Below, one piece after another: positions 37,096-50,100 of a DNA stretch of 64,000 nt (position 1 is the stretch's first letter; the number at the start of each line of letters is the position of its first letter). The notes below the pieces were generated by a model. That model searched no databases. It saw only the letters and a list, made by a program, of their open reading frames with translations, and was not told the origin of the DNA. The position numbers and the translations under genes were made by a program. Origin of the DNA: Carex sylvatica (Eukaryota > Streptophyta > Magnoliopsida > Poales > Cyperaceae); assembly GCA_964058845.1 (NCBI GenBank), contig CAXKVR010000138.1:434001-498000 (forward strand). Direction: 5' to 3'.

Positions 37096-38137
37096 TTGAA
37101 ATTTTTATTAATAACCAAAAGAAAAATCAAATTAAAAAAATATTCTAGTTTTAAACAAAATTTAAAAAAGAAATTTTTATTAGTAACCAGAAAAAAAAAT
37201 CAAATAAAAAAAATATTATAGTTTTAAACAAAATTTCAAAAACTGCTATAGCTCCTTTCTGCTGGATAATCCAGGGGTTTTTCAGTTTCGGCTGGATTAT
37301 CCAGTGGTTTTTTAACATAGAAGATGTTTTGATATTTTTTATTTTATTTATTGAAATATTAGAAATATTTTTATATTTCTTGAAAAATAAATGGAGTACT
37401 ATAAAATTGAATTTACTAGAAATACTACGACAAATAATTCAGATCAACATTTTTCAAGCAAGATTTTTTGTGGCTGTAAAAAGTTATATTTCTTGATGTG
37501 TTACTAGAAAATAAAATAAAAATATTTAGGATCCGAGTTATTGATCCGATTCAAAAATTACTTCTGGGTAAATAAAAAATATCGCGATCTTTCTAGTAAA
37601 TTCAAATTCTAAGGTGATTCATTTATTTCTCCAAAGGTGATTTTAGAAAAATATTAAAATATTTTAAATATAAAATAGCTTCTGAAAAATATACAGAGTA
37701 CCTTAGAACTTGAATTTACTAGAAGGATCACGATCATAAGTGATTTTTGAGCTAGGATCAATAACTAAAATCTAAAATATTTTTATTTTTTTTAGTAACA
37801 CATCAAAAAAACCAATTTTTTTACAGTCGTAAAAAATCTTGCCTGAAAATATTTATCTAGATTATTTGTCACAATCTTTCCAGTAAATTCAATTCTATAG
37901 TACTCCATTTATTTTTCAAGAAATATAAATATATTTCTACTATTTTAATAGAAAAAAAAATCATAACATCTTCTATTTTTAGAACATGGAATTCCAAAAC
38001 CGCTGGATTATTCAACAATTTTGCTCTGAATTACCGCTGGATAATCCAACGATATGTTTAATTTTTGGAATTTTGTTGAAAATTGGGATTTTTTTTTTAA
38101 TTTGATTATTATTTTTGGTTATTAATAAAAATTTCGG
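37096..38137. mobile_element. Mutator-like foldback element, 1042 bp
   Basis: Flanked by a perfect 9-bp duplication CTTTGATTA (37087-37095 and 38138-38146). The ends share GAAATTTTTATTAATAACCA as inverted repeats, and the arms pair across nearly the whole element around a centre at about 37620, including CTGGATAATCCA blocks. The left terminal 73 bp is present twice in tandem (from 37098 and from 37171). No transposase. Confidence 0.88.
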
Positions 38138-38419
38138 CTTTGATTACATAACACAAAAACAAACTTTTTTTGCAATGTTAGTATATTAATAATGTTATGC
38201 AAACAAGCCTGCACAAGTCCTAAATAAGGATCCATTAATTGATTAATGCGGATATATGACTGGACGAATAAATTGTAACCCGGATAAGAGAGGGATGACG
38301 TGGCTACTTTGTAGACGAACCAAGGCGGGAACCAATTCTTCTCATCTGTCTTCTTCCTTTTATTTTACTAGAAATAAGACCGCAAATTTTAGTTTCACCA
38401 AGACAACTGAGCTCTGCTA

Positions 38420-40542
38420 ATGGCGACTCTACCCACCTGGGCTTCATCTCTTTCTCACCAAGTAAATTCCCCTCCCTTTTTTTTCTCCTCCTTTCTTGCA
38501 CTTATTCTGTTGGTGAATTTTCCTTCTTTTTCTTCTATTTCCTTTAATTACAGTTAGTTATGCCAAACTCTCCTCTGCGAACCAGATCCGGGCCGGTTCC
38601 TCCATTGGTTGTTAAAGCATGCTCCAAGGAAGCTGTTACATTTGAAAATGGTAATCTTCTAATTGCTAACATAACAATCAGTGCCAGATGTAATTCCCAG
38701 AAGAAAAAAAATACAAACGAAAATGTCAGTACCAGAAAAAGCGTATCAGGATTTCGGTCAGAAATAGGCACAAAATATTGACAAAAGTATAATTTTTGTC
38801 TCCTGGTGAATCGGAGCGAAGTAGCTTATAGGGATTAAAAAAGTCATGTCACTGCACTACACGGTTCCGTAACAGTACAACACGGCACGTGTACCGATTA
38901 TGTGTTGTGACCATTCACATGACATGATCATCTTATAAAAACTTGACATGGCACGCCATGTGAAAAGTGTAATTAGAACAGTTAGATCTTGATCGAAAAA
39001 CTAACCTAAATTATGAAAAAAATAGTTAAACGTAACCGGTCATGTGTGGTCACAGTGTGACTAACGTGTTGTGATCATTCACGTATCATGACCATCCTTT
39101 CAAATTTAATCACGGCATGGCACGACACCTATAAATCTAACTTTGTCATGGCACTACATATGATCCAAGTCACGGCACGATATATATTTAAATCCCTATA
39201 AAATATCATTGAGTCTAAAAAAAAATTCAAATCTAGATACGTACTTACCTACCCCTGACCTCCTTTAGGTCTGCCAATGGTACCAGGTGAGACGAGAAGT
39301 TGTATATATATGAATAAGTTATCTTTTGTATTAGTAGATTTAATCAAGAGAAGAGCAGCATTGGTAGGGATTGGGTCTTTGGCAACAGGCTTATCTTTTA
39401 CAAGATGTGCATCTGCTGATGGTAATGTTATTTTCTATTATAATACTTCACTAATGCTTACTTAACTCTGTTGAATTGCTACCTAATTTCTCCGCTTTAA
39501 GTTAGATTCAAATTCATTATTAATTTGTTGAGTCATAGTACCACGGATCTAATATATATTGTACGCTAGCTGTGTCAAAATTCTAGTGGCTGCCATTTCC
39601 CATTTTCTTAAAGGATATGGATTAACATCTCTGAATCCCACTAATGTGAGTAACTAAATTTTATTTCAAGATTGCAGAGGTTCCAAAGAATTATAAAGCT
39701 TTTGTGGATAAGATTGATGGGTATTCATATTACTATCCGTCCGATTGGAGGGTGCGTTATCTCACCAGTTTTTTGAAGTTCTGTTTATTATGAAAGAAAG
39801 TGCATTTGATACCTGGTGCCAATGAATACAATTCCCATTTGCAGGATTTTGATTTCTTAGGGCATGACTCAGCATTCAAAGATAAGTTTGCTGCATTACA
39901 GCATGTCAGAGTTGGATTTATCCCTACAAGCAAAACCGACGTGCATGATTTGGGCCCAATGGACGAGGTATTCTTTGTTTTTTGTTTTTTTTTTATGTCC
40001 TACAATTTTTTTTAAATATCTCCGAGCTTTAATAAGATGCAGAATAATTTTGTTGTGAACTAATTTATTTTCCTCCCTATAGGCGATCTTCAATTTGGTG
40101 AAGAATATTTATGCTGCACCAACACAGGTTCCCACCATCTATGAGATGACAGAGGTAGTACAGTTTTGTTTCATTTAAAAATATATACATTGTTTAGTGG
40201 AAGAAATTAACTATGAAATATTAATAATACGCTGGATGCAGCGCACTGTTGATGGAAAGAATTATTGGACCTTTGAGTATGAACTTGAATCGCCAAATTT
40301 TGCTCGATCTGCATTTGCAACTATAGCTATTGGAAATGGTAAGAACCAAGGATTTATGTTTTGTCATGCAGCTTTGCTTTCATCAAAATACAATTTTTGG
40401 TGTGTTACTTAACTGTTCTTCCTTGATTCTTTCCTCAGGTAGGTATTACACACTAATTGTGGGTGCAAACCAGAGGCGGTGGAGCCGAGTTCGAAACCAG
40501 CTCAAAGTTGTTGCCGACTCTTTCAAGATGCTAGACATATAA
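38420..40542 (+). CDS. PNSL1: PsbP-like lumenal subunit of chloroplast NDH (PNSL1/PPL2)
   Basis: A thylakoid-lumen PsbP-domain protein; its closest relatives are subunits of subcomplex L of the photosynthetic NADH dehydrogenase-like complex, which drives cyclic electron flow. Eight exons (38420-38461, 38554-38650, 39269-39421, 39678-39751, 39845-39967, 40083-40154, 40242-40338, 40439-40542) give 253 aa. The N-terminus is a chloroplast transit peptide, then a twin-arginine lumen signal: KRR (73-75), a hydrophobic GIGSLATGLS run and an A-S-A cleavage motif (94-96). The PsbP fold follows, with DGYSYYYPSDWR, a FIPTSKTDVHDLGP segment and RYYTLIVGANQRRW near the end. PNSL1 is preferred over PPL1 because of the YYYPSDWR...FDF and QVPTIYEM segments; this is recall of the family, not an alignment. 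Exon 3 contains an in-frame 48-nt stretch with GT...AG borders (39287-39334). A transposon remnant probably sits in intron 2. Confidence 0.9.
38826..39203. repeat. Probable transposon relic in PNSL1 intron 2
   Basis: The ends TATAGGGATTAAAAAA and, inverted, TATAGGGATTTAAATA resemble each other. The interior is full of CATGTCA/TGACATG and CACGGCAC/GTGCCGTG words in both orientations. No TSD is evident. Confidence 0.45.
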
Positions 40543-41133
40543 AAGCAATTAGCTGATTTTGATTTAATATCACATTAATACATAAATATGTACATATATA
40601 ATTATATATATGCAAGATTGTTCGGTTTCAGTTTATCTAACAAAAATTATTCTGAAGTTTTTCAGCACTTTACTTTTAGATAGCATTTGCTTCCATGTGC
40701 ACATCGTTTTTTACTTGTTAATTTGATTGATGATTGTCTGTTTCATGAGACCTCAGCATTAGCAAAATAGAAGTTAACTATGAAAAGAGAGTGCTGGCAC
40801 ATGCAGTATTATGAATAAATTTTACAGAAAAAAATGATCAAACCAAAAATATTACAATTTTGCCAACTAAAAAAATATAATTTTATACATCTATACGAAT
40901 GATCAAACTAACACATCCAAGGCATTAGAGATTACAGCAAAGAGGATAGTCTCCCTCAAAAAGAATCTATAACAGAATATTCTAGTCTTGAAAACAGTTA
41001 AAACTACTGCCAATCTACTAAATCCTAGCATTCGTACGTGTTATAACCTATCCACAACGTGTTACAAAATTTCAGTAAAATGCACCTACCATGAATTTAC
41101 AATCAACCGATACCGTACTAAACCTGAGCCAAT

Positions 41134-44100
41134 TTACATAAGTGGCCGCTGTCGCAACCCTTTCCCGAAATGGGGTTGCATGAGTCTAACATATAAACCA
41201 TTCTGTTGCACGAGTGTATCATGAGTACCTTGCTCAACTATTTTACCCCCATTTAACACAACTATGTTATCCACATGCTTCATCATAGCAACCCGGTGTG
41301 CTATAAGAATAGTTGTTTTGTTCCCCATGGCCAACGTGTCAAGGGCCTCTTGCACAACCCGACTCGACTCAGACTCGATCGAAGAACTTGCCTCATCTAG
41401 CAACAAAATTGGTGCATTTTTCAATACAACCCTAGCAATTGCAATTCTCTGCTTTTGACCGGGTGTTAGGTCAACCCCTCTCATACCAATATGCGTGTCA
41501 TAACCATGTGGTAAACTACTAATGAAATGGTGTGCATTGGCTATTCTAGCTGCCTCTTTTATCTCTGACTCAGTTGCATTGTGTCTAGCATAAATGATGT
41601 TCTCTCTAATGGTGGTGGAGAATATAACAGGTTCTTGTGGGACCAAACCCATGTGGCTCCTCAGCCATCTTAGGTTAAATGACTTCAAATCTCGACCATC
41701 TAACAAAACTTGTCCAGAAACAGGATCATAAAACCGCTCCATTAAGGAGATGATTGTGCTTTTACCAGACCCTGAGACACCAACAACTGCCACTGTTTGG
41801 CCTCCACTAACCTTGAGGTTGAAATTGCTTAATACAGCTAAATTGGGGCGGGTTGGGTATGCAAAATCCACATTTCTAAGCTCGATGCTACCATACACAT
41901 TAGGTGGTTTCAAACCTGAGTTGTCATCTGGGTCAATCTCAGGTTCACGGTCAATTATTTCAAAAACTGAGATAAGAGATTTGCGCCTTTTGAGTATGTA
42001 AGGCGCAAGACCGAACGGCTCGACCAAGGCAAAGGCTGCAAAAGAGAATAGTATATACTCTTTCAAACCGGTTGCTATGGTAAGGCGGCCTTCATGTACT
42101 GAAATGGCAGTGAACCAAAGGAGAAGGGCGTTGCATGCAAAAAGAAGGAATTGGGAGAGGCCAAAGAACAAACCAATGGCCGTGCCGTGAAGGAAGCTTT
42201 TCGTGAGGATTTTTCGGAGCTGCACAGTGTATAGCTCGGTCACTTTATCTCCTGCACAAAAGGCCACAACCGTGTATATGTTTCTTACGGAATCTTCTAG
42301 AACTAAAGAGGCCTTTTTATGCATCTCCTGAATACCCCTCGAGAAACCAGCAAGCCACAATTTCTGCAAATAGATAATTTTACAAATTAAGCAAAAAATT
42401 AGAAGGGGGGGTGCTTTTCTCTTCTTCTTCTTTTCTTTCCTTTGATAGCCGAAACAAAGACTTTTATGAAAATAAATAAAAAGATGGTTCTTAGCTCTGT
42501 AGTAAAATGACCAGCAAACAAGTGCAGACATTGAACCCTATTAGTTTAGTTCAGTTTTTACTGGACATGAGGCTCCCAAGAAATTGACAAACAGAAAGAA
42601 AGAAATATATCACCAGACACTACCCAGAATAACAAAACTCAACCCAAAACAAACATTAACAAAAAAAAATCATTGACTTCTACAGTATCAGGATGGTTCC
42701 TTTACTGAGCAATACAAGCAATTGCTGATAGTATTCCATTTTGCAGCCTCAATGCAACACTATTTTAGAGTAAAACTGTAAAATTAATAGAAAGAACGAC
42801 ATGACATACCTGTGCGATAGCAGAGACAATAAGAACAGGTACAGTTGCAAGAGCGATAAGAGCAACACGCCAATGGAGCAGCATCCCGATAAGAAGAGCC
42901 ACGGCAACAGCCGAAAAATCCTGAATAAAAATGGAAAGGCGGTTGCTGAAGGCTGCACGAACGAAAGTAGCATCATTCGCCAGGCGCATGGACAGTGCGT
43001 CAGCACTGTTCTCCTCTTCGTCAAACCAGCCAACCTCATTTCGTAGCATCGCTGGAGGAAAGGTATCAATTTCATTTTCCTTGTTCTAATTCACTATAGA
43101 AATGTGCTATTTCGCTATGGAAACAAATGTATGTTGCAATAGGGAATGGATACTGCTAATTACATGGTCTGTATAAGTCTGGTACCAGTAAGAGCCAGTC
43201 TTTGTTTTCTAGAGCTTAGTTAGGTCCATTTGGGATCAATAGGATAGCATTCTTTATACAGATACAAGTAGGATAGCATTCTTTATACGCCAATAGAGAA
43301 TGATAATAATATGATTTTTTTTTACCAAAACCAATAGGATAGCATTCTTTATACAGATACAAGTAGACTCTGATAATGCCACCAGCACAAGGTCAAGGGC
43401 ACTGTCTCAGTTACAATACAGGTACCCTAACAATAATGGTCTCATTAAAGGGGCTGGTCAATAGTCCAATATCTTGAAACTGTTCAGCACAAGTATTCCA
43501 TATTGTTATCATACCCATCTCAGTCACAAGTAATTGTCCTGGTCGCCTTAACATGCACTTCCAGGTCTCATATATTACTCACCAATTTGGTTTCACCAGC
43601 CCCACATATATGTACCATAAAGAATTGGCCAAAACTGTTGCAAATAGAAGTTCTTGATTCACTGTCCTTAAATCAATTGGTTCAAGAATAAGAGAATGTT
43701 CATTATAAAGAAAAGTACCTGAAAACATCATTCTCCTAACACGTTCCGTCATTTTCTCTCCCATTATACCAAAATAAAAATGTTGCAAGAAGTTAGCCAC
43801 TACTGTCATAATCCCCATGCAAGTTATAAGCATGCACCAGCGGTTTACCTCGTGCCTTATGTCATGAACATCTATCCTATAATAAGCGGCCACAATCAAT
43901 CCTGTCGCGTATGCTAATAGAGGATTGAAGGAGCCAAAAATGGCAGCTCCCACACTCCCTAAAAGAGCATATGGCCACTCTGCAAAACTGAGCTCGGCAA
44001 GCCTCCAGAAGGATGGGGGTTTTGTTTTGGTTTTTGAATTCTTTGATTTTGACTTCAAGTCATAGAAATGGTTCAATGTGAAATTTTTTGAATGTGAGCG

Positions 44101-47100
44101 CTCGCTGTCTGAGGTTAAAAGAGGTGACACTGGTGATTCTGGATCCTGGTCAGATGGATTAGAGAATTGTCGGTTTATAGTGTTTGGAGGGCGTATATCT
44201 ATTTTGGGAAGGTTCGGTAATTTTGTCTCAAGACTGTCTTGCCTTTTAAGAGAAGGCGGGGCCTCTGAGATATGATCAGAGAGTGCATTTTGACCCTTTG
44301 GAGACCCGTGTTGCATATCGGTGTAGTTGGAGTAACCATGTGCTCTTTGGAGAGACGGTGATTTAGACATCTTGGGAGAGGTTGATTGGTCGTCAGTCTG
44401 AAATGGTGTGCCTTCATTGTATTTCCTTACTGGCATCCTGTACAAGTATTAAGACCAATGATGGGAAGTTAAAGCTTCTCTTCGGTACTTATTCTCAAGT
44501 AGTATGGCTAAATCAGCTAGGTAATGCAATTTACAGGTAGGGGTGTTCATTGGGTCCGGTTTAATCAGTTTTAAACCGAACCGAGAGAGTTTGGATAAAA
44601 CGGTTCGGTTTTTTCAGTTAAATGGATCAGTTTGGTTCATTTTTTAAAAACCGGTTTAATTATTCAGTTTGGTTTGGTTTAGAAACTTAAAAAACCGGTT
44701 AGACTAAACCGACCGAAATTTTTAAACCCATCCCACGTTTGAACCAAATATTTAAAAAAAAAATCAAAAATTAAGACATAATGTATGTTGCTTGGTTTGG
44801 TTTAAAACCAGTTAGACCAAATCAAAATTATTTTTAAATCCATCTTAAAAAAATTCCAAAAAATTAACAAAAAAATGTTTATTTTTATGATTTGGAACTA
44901 ACCTCCTAGGAAGCTTTGCTGCCTCCTCACATCTAAGTAACTCAGCATATAGGCCATTTAAATTAACCAACTCCTCATGTGTACCCATTTCGACCAGCTG
45001 TCCCTCCTCCATTACCGCAATGTAGTCAGCATTTTTAATCAGGCTGAGTCGTCTAGCAATTATAATAGTTGACCTGCCAAGCATTAGAATGTCGAGGGCC
45101 TTCTGAACTGCCTTCTCAGCCTCGAAATCAAGGCCACCAGTTACCTCATCGAGTAAGAGAATAGATGGATTTGAAAGCACTGCTCGAGCTATGGCCAGCT
45201 TGATCTTTTGTTCTTCAGTTAGTGATGAGCCAGCTCTGCCGACCTGTAGTGAGATACATATTTCAAATTTTCATCAACATCAACAAGAGAAAGAAAATAA
45301 AGGTGGAAAATAGAAGATGACACAAGTTGAGGAGTTACACAGAGAAATTAAATATTGAACCTTCAGTTTTTGGCAGCAAGCTTAACGTGTGGATTTTTTG
45401 TTTTATTTTTTCAGAGGGAGTAAAGGTATAGCCTTTTTTAGTTTATATTGAATAAAAAGTTTGGTTCAAATGCCTCCATTTTTTGTGCCTCCACTATGCC
45501 TCCATTTTTTAAAACTTTAATAACTCAAAATTTACAACTTAAAAGTCAAAATAAAATCGTTAGATGTGATTATGTTATTCTCTCTGTGCTCGTAAAAAAA
45601 TATTACATTTCAATTTTGGTTATATGTGAATCAATAAGTTCAAAAATCAACGTCTAGAAATCATCCACATTAGTGCGTTTTTTACAAGCTCTTAATGACA
45701 ATCAAAATAAAATTGAAATGTCATAATTTTTTACACATGCATAGAGAAAATGATGCAGATCATATCCAACGGATTTATTTTGACTTTTAAGTTTTAAATT
45801 TTGAATTATTAAAGTTTTTAAAAATGGAGGCATGGTGGAGGCACAAAATATGGAGGCATTTGAACCCTCTTATGTAGGGGTGTAAACGAGCTGGCTCGGG
45901 CCGAGCTAGGCCTTAGCTCGGCTCGTTTATTTTGGCCCGAGCCTGGACCGAGCGAGCTGGACCTAGGTCACCCGAGCCAAAAATCCCTGGCTCGCTCGTG
46001 ACAAGCCAGCCCGAGCTAGCCCGTGAGCGGACGAGCTGGCTCGCTAGGCTTTATTGGGTTGCTACTATACAAATTCAAAAATATAAAAATAAGAAAGCCC
46101 ATTCAAAAAATTTAAGAAATCGTCCAGGCTCATTTTCAAGCAACTAAAGTCCATATCCTTTCTTCCCACACCAAAAATACATCAATTTTTGCATAATTGC
46201 GCCTTTGAAAATGAGACTGGACTTAAAATTATACGGGGCTAAACCCTAAATCCACTGTAGCTTAACGAGCCGAGCTGGCCCGGTCCGAGCTGACCCCTGG
46301 CTCAGCTCATTTATTTTGGCCCGAGCCTGGACCAAGCTGGCTCGTTAACAGCTCGGTCCACTACCGAACGAGCTAGAGGCGAGTCACGAGCGAGCCGCAA
46401 GCTTTTTTGACAGCCCTACTCTCATGTTATTTCTAGTTTTTGGCATTCTATATGGTAGCATGGTGAACTACAGATGTCAGGCATTTTGTGGTGATACAGA
46501 AACCAAATAACATCACCCCTCCCTCTCTCCCCAACCCCAACCCCATCCCAAAAAATAAGTAAATAAATAATAATAATATTAATATATTAATAATAATACA
46601 TTAAGCAAAAGAGGGACAAAATAGCCATGGCATTCAAATATCGATCATCTTATTTTCTTTTCTGTTTGCATATTTACAATAGCAATAAGAAATAAAAGTG
46701 TCCGCACCTGCGTGTCATAGCCCTTTTCAAGAGAACTAATAAAAGCATGTGCGTGGGCTGTCTTGGCAGCCTCTTCGATCTGCTCGAGTGTGCACAATCT
46801 CCCATATGCAATGTTTTCTCTGATGCTGAGGCCCAGTAAAGCCGGTTCCTGCGTTACTAAGCCAATCTGGCTTCTTAACCACTCCAGCTTAAGACTCTTA
46901 ATGTTTTCTCCATCCAATAGCACTTCACCTGCCACAGAATCAGGTAAAATTCTTCAATGTACTTTTAATAACAGTGCTATACCCACATGTAATAGCAGTG
47001 TGGTAATAATTTCCTATTTATATTATAGAACTTGAGCAGGAAGTACTTTGCACTTAAATGAAGCCATTAAATTAACAAAAGAGAAAACAAACAACAAACA

Positions 47101-50100
47101 AACTGGCCAGAGTAAGATTTTTCGTCACTAAAAAATAAGCTTCAACAGAAATTAGAAAAATATATGTCAATGGTACCTAGTGTCGGATCATAAAATCTCT
47201 CCATCAGAGGAATAATGCTACTTTTTCCAGACCCATTTCTACCGACAAGTGCCACAGTTCTTCTGGCTGGTACAGTAAGGTAAAAGCCACTCAAAATAGG
47301 GATCTCAGGTCGGGAGAGGTAACTGAAATACACATTTCTGAACTCTATATTTCCTTGTACTGATGGCAAAACACGGCCTTCATGATTTACACCAGAGACC
47401 GACCGGCTTATCATCTCAAACAACCGATAAGCCGCAATTCGACCTTGCTCAAATGAATAGAAGTTTGTTGCCGCCTGATTCAGTCCACTTCAAAGATAAA
47501 AAAAATTTTTAAAAAAAAAAAAAAAAACACAATGTATGGTGAGAAATTAGGCAGTGTCAAAAGGAGTTGAAGCATAACTCTCGACAAAGGAAAGCACATA
47601 AAATGTTAAATACTACATATTAGTATGTCAATGCCAACAAGCAAATAGCGGTATACTGCAGCAACATGCACTGATAGTTTCAGTGCTTTGTTCTAAACAG
47701 CTGTAGAATCTAAATTGATTTATGCTATTATGTAACTAGAGGTTTTTTCTCGGTTTACTATCAACCAGCCAGTGTGATAACAACCATGCTGCAATCTAGA
47801 AGCCCAAAAGGTATAAAAATCCTTCTTTATCTTCTTTTTTCGGAGGGACAAAAACATTGTTTCCTGGTTATGAATGGGGCATCTACAGTAATTTTCATAA
47901 AAAAGAACATACTTACAGGCCGCTTAAGATCACAGAAAAAAGAGCTACTATGATTTCACCACCATTTGCCTTTCCATGAGATATGAGAAACCTCCCTACC
48001 CATAGTTGTAAGGCGCAAGAGCAGATAGCAAGGCCATACGTGAAACCTAGACCAAGCCCTTGTACAAGACTTATCAAAATCCCGTATCGGAGTGTAGCCT
48101 GAAGTGATGTTGCATATGAGTACTTGGCTAGGGTTTCATTTGTGAAGGCATATAAGGTCCTGATGTACGACATTGCCTATAAAATAATGAACATATTTGA
48201 AAATGATTAATGCTAATAAGATACTAAACTGGTATGGTACTCATTAAAATAAATATGTGACCAACTCTCATTATAAGTCCAATCCAGCCTCATTAACCAG
48301 TTGTACAAATATGCCTCACTGTTAACTCATTTTCTTACAATGTTTAACCATGCAATTGGACCCTAGGCTAATCCAATTTGGCCTCAACTTTCCTCTTTGG
48401 ACAATCAGCACCAAAACAAATAAAGAAATTCAAAATGAGATTACCAAACAAAGATAAATATTCTACCATCAGTTCTATGCCTTGAGAGTTGAGACCACAT
48501 AGTAAATGGAAATTGGATGGATGTACAAATGGAATATATGACTATATATGATGAGTAAAAAGTTCTAGGAAAGAATATAGACCTGCTCAGCAATGCTAGC
48601 TGCCTCAGCATAGGCATCTTGTATGTTCTCAGCCAATCTATGGAGAAAAATATTTGAAATACCACCAGCAGCCACAATAAAGGGTCCAGTCGCTAGGGTT
48701 AGAAGAGCAATTTGCCAGCAATTGATCAGACCAATGACAAGACCTCCCACAAATGTTGCCATGTTGTGTATGTAGTTACCAACCTGTATGCCACATGTAC
48801 CAATCGAAATTAGCATTAAGAGACTCTTCAAAGCATAATAGGAGCTGCTTGTATAGCACCAACAATTTATAAGATACTCCTCTTGGTTCTTTGTGATGTC
48901 TTGTATGCGACAAGCTTAAAAAGGGTTAATAACACAGCTATGCCCTAACAAAGAAAGCAAAGAAAATAAAAGAGCCAGATAAGATGCCCGAAAAGGAGAA
49001 TACTCAAAACAACTTCCAATACTGTACAGGACCGGTCCAGTAAATTGGCCATCCAAAAGCGATTATTAAGGTATTATTCTCAGGTAATTGTTTTTTGCTC
49101 AAAAAGTAATGTCCAGGGCACAAAGATTCAGAATTGACCCATATGGTGTGTACCAACTGTGCCAGTAGGATGGACACTTACTTTCTCGCTTAAAGCAGAC
49201 TGTATGAGTAAAACATCACTCAAAACTTGACTGACAATATCTCCATTATTTCCATAAGTGTCGAAGAAACTCATGTCTTGATTAAGCAGAACCTGCACGT
49301 ACTTTGACCTTATAACAGCCGTCTGTCTCTCCCCAGTGATAATCCAGCAAGATACCTCTGCATGTTTCACAAAATTAGAAGAAGAAAATAAGTAAATCAG
49401 AAGTATTTATAATGATTCATAATAGAACATTGCTTCTCTAAAGAAATGATAGTTTGAGCTGACCTATCCACCCAGCTATTAAAACACCACCAGCTATATA
49501 GACAATGTACAATGCATGCTGCAAAAAGAAATAATATAAAAGATATCAACAAGAATTGAATCATTATGTAAGAGTAAAGGACGTGAACTAAAAGAAAAAG
49601 ACAATCAAATTTTAAATATTGGATTAGCTGTTAACGAACCTGCATTTTTTAATTAAATAAAGCTTACTGTGGCCATCATTCTCGCTTACTTATCTAAATT
49701 GTTAACCTGATGTCTTTTTTTCATTTTTAAAATTTTAATTTGGAGCAAACCAGAGGCCCAATGAGTGAAGCTTTAGACTTAATTTCACTGCGCATCTTAG
49801 TCAGTTTGAGTTGAATTGGTTGAGCAGCGTATCAATTCTAAAAGTACCAAAAAGTAACTCCAGTTTGATGAAGCAGGGTTAACAAATCACATACATTTCG
49901 ACAGAGATTTAAAACAAAATCTTCCATTTCAGGCTAGTGGATCCAAACCCAAACTAAAAGTAACAACACTAATCACAAAACCAACTTCCTCAAACTAACC
50001 ACTAACCTCTTTAAACTTCTCCAGTAACTCATCATTTTTCCCATACAAAGCCGATACAAGCCGTTGTGAATCAAGCAAATTCACGGCTTTCCCAAAGAAA

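Noticed and set aside
44536..44850. A complete hAT element in ABCB intron 8
   Set aside because: Only the left tip TAGGGGTGT is seen; no right end or 8-bp duplication. Listed only as a repeat.
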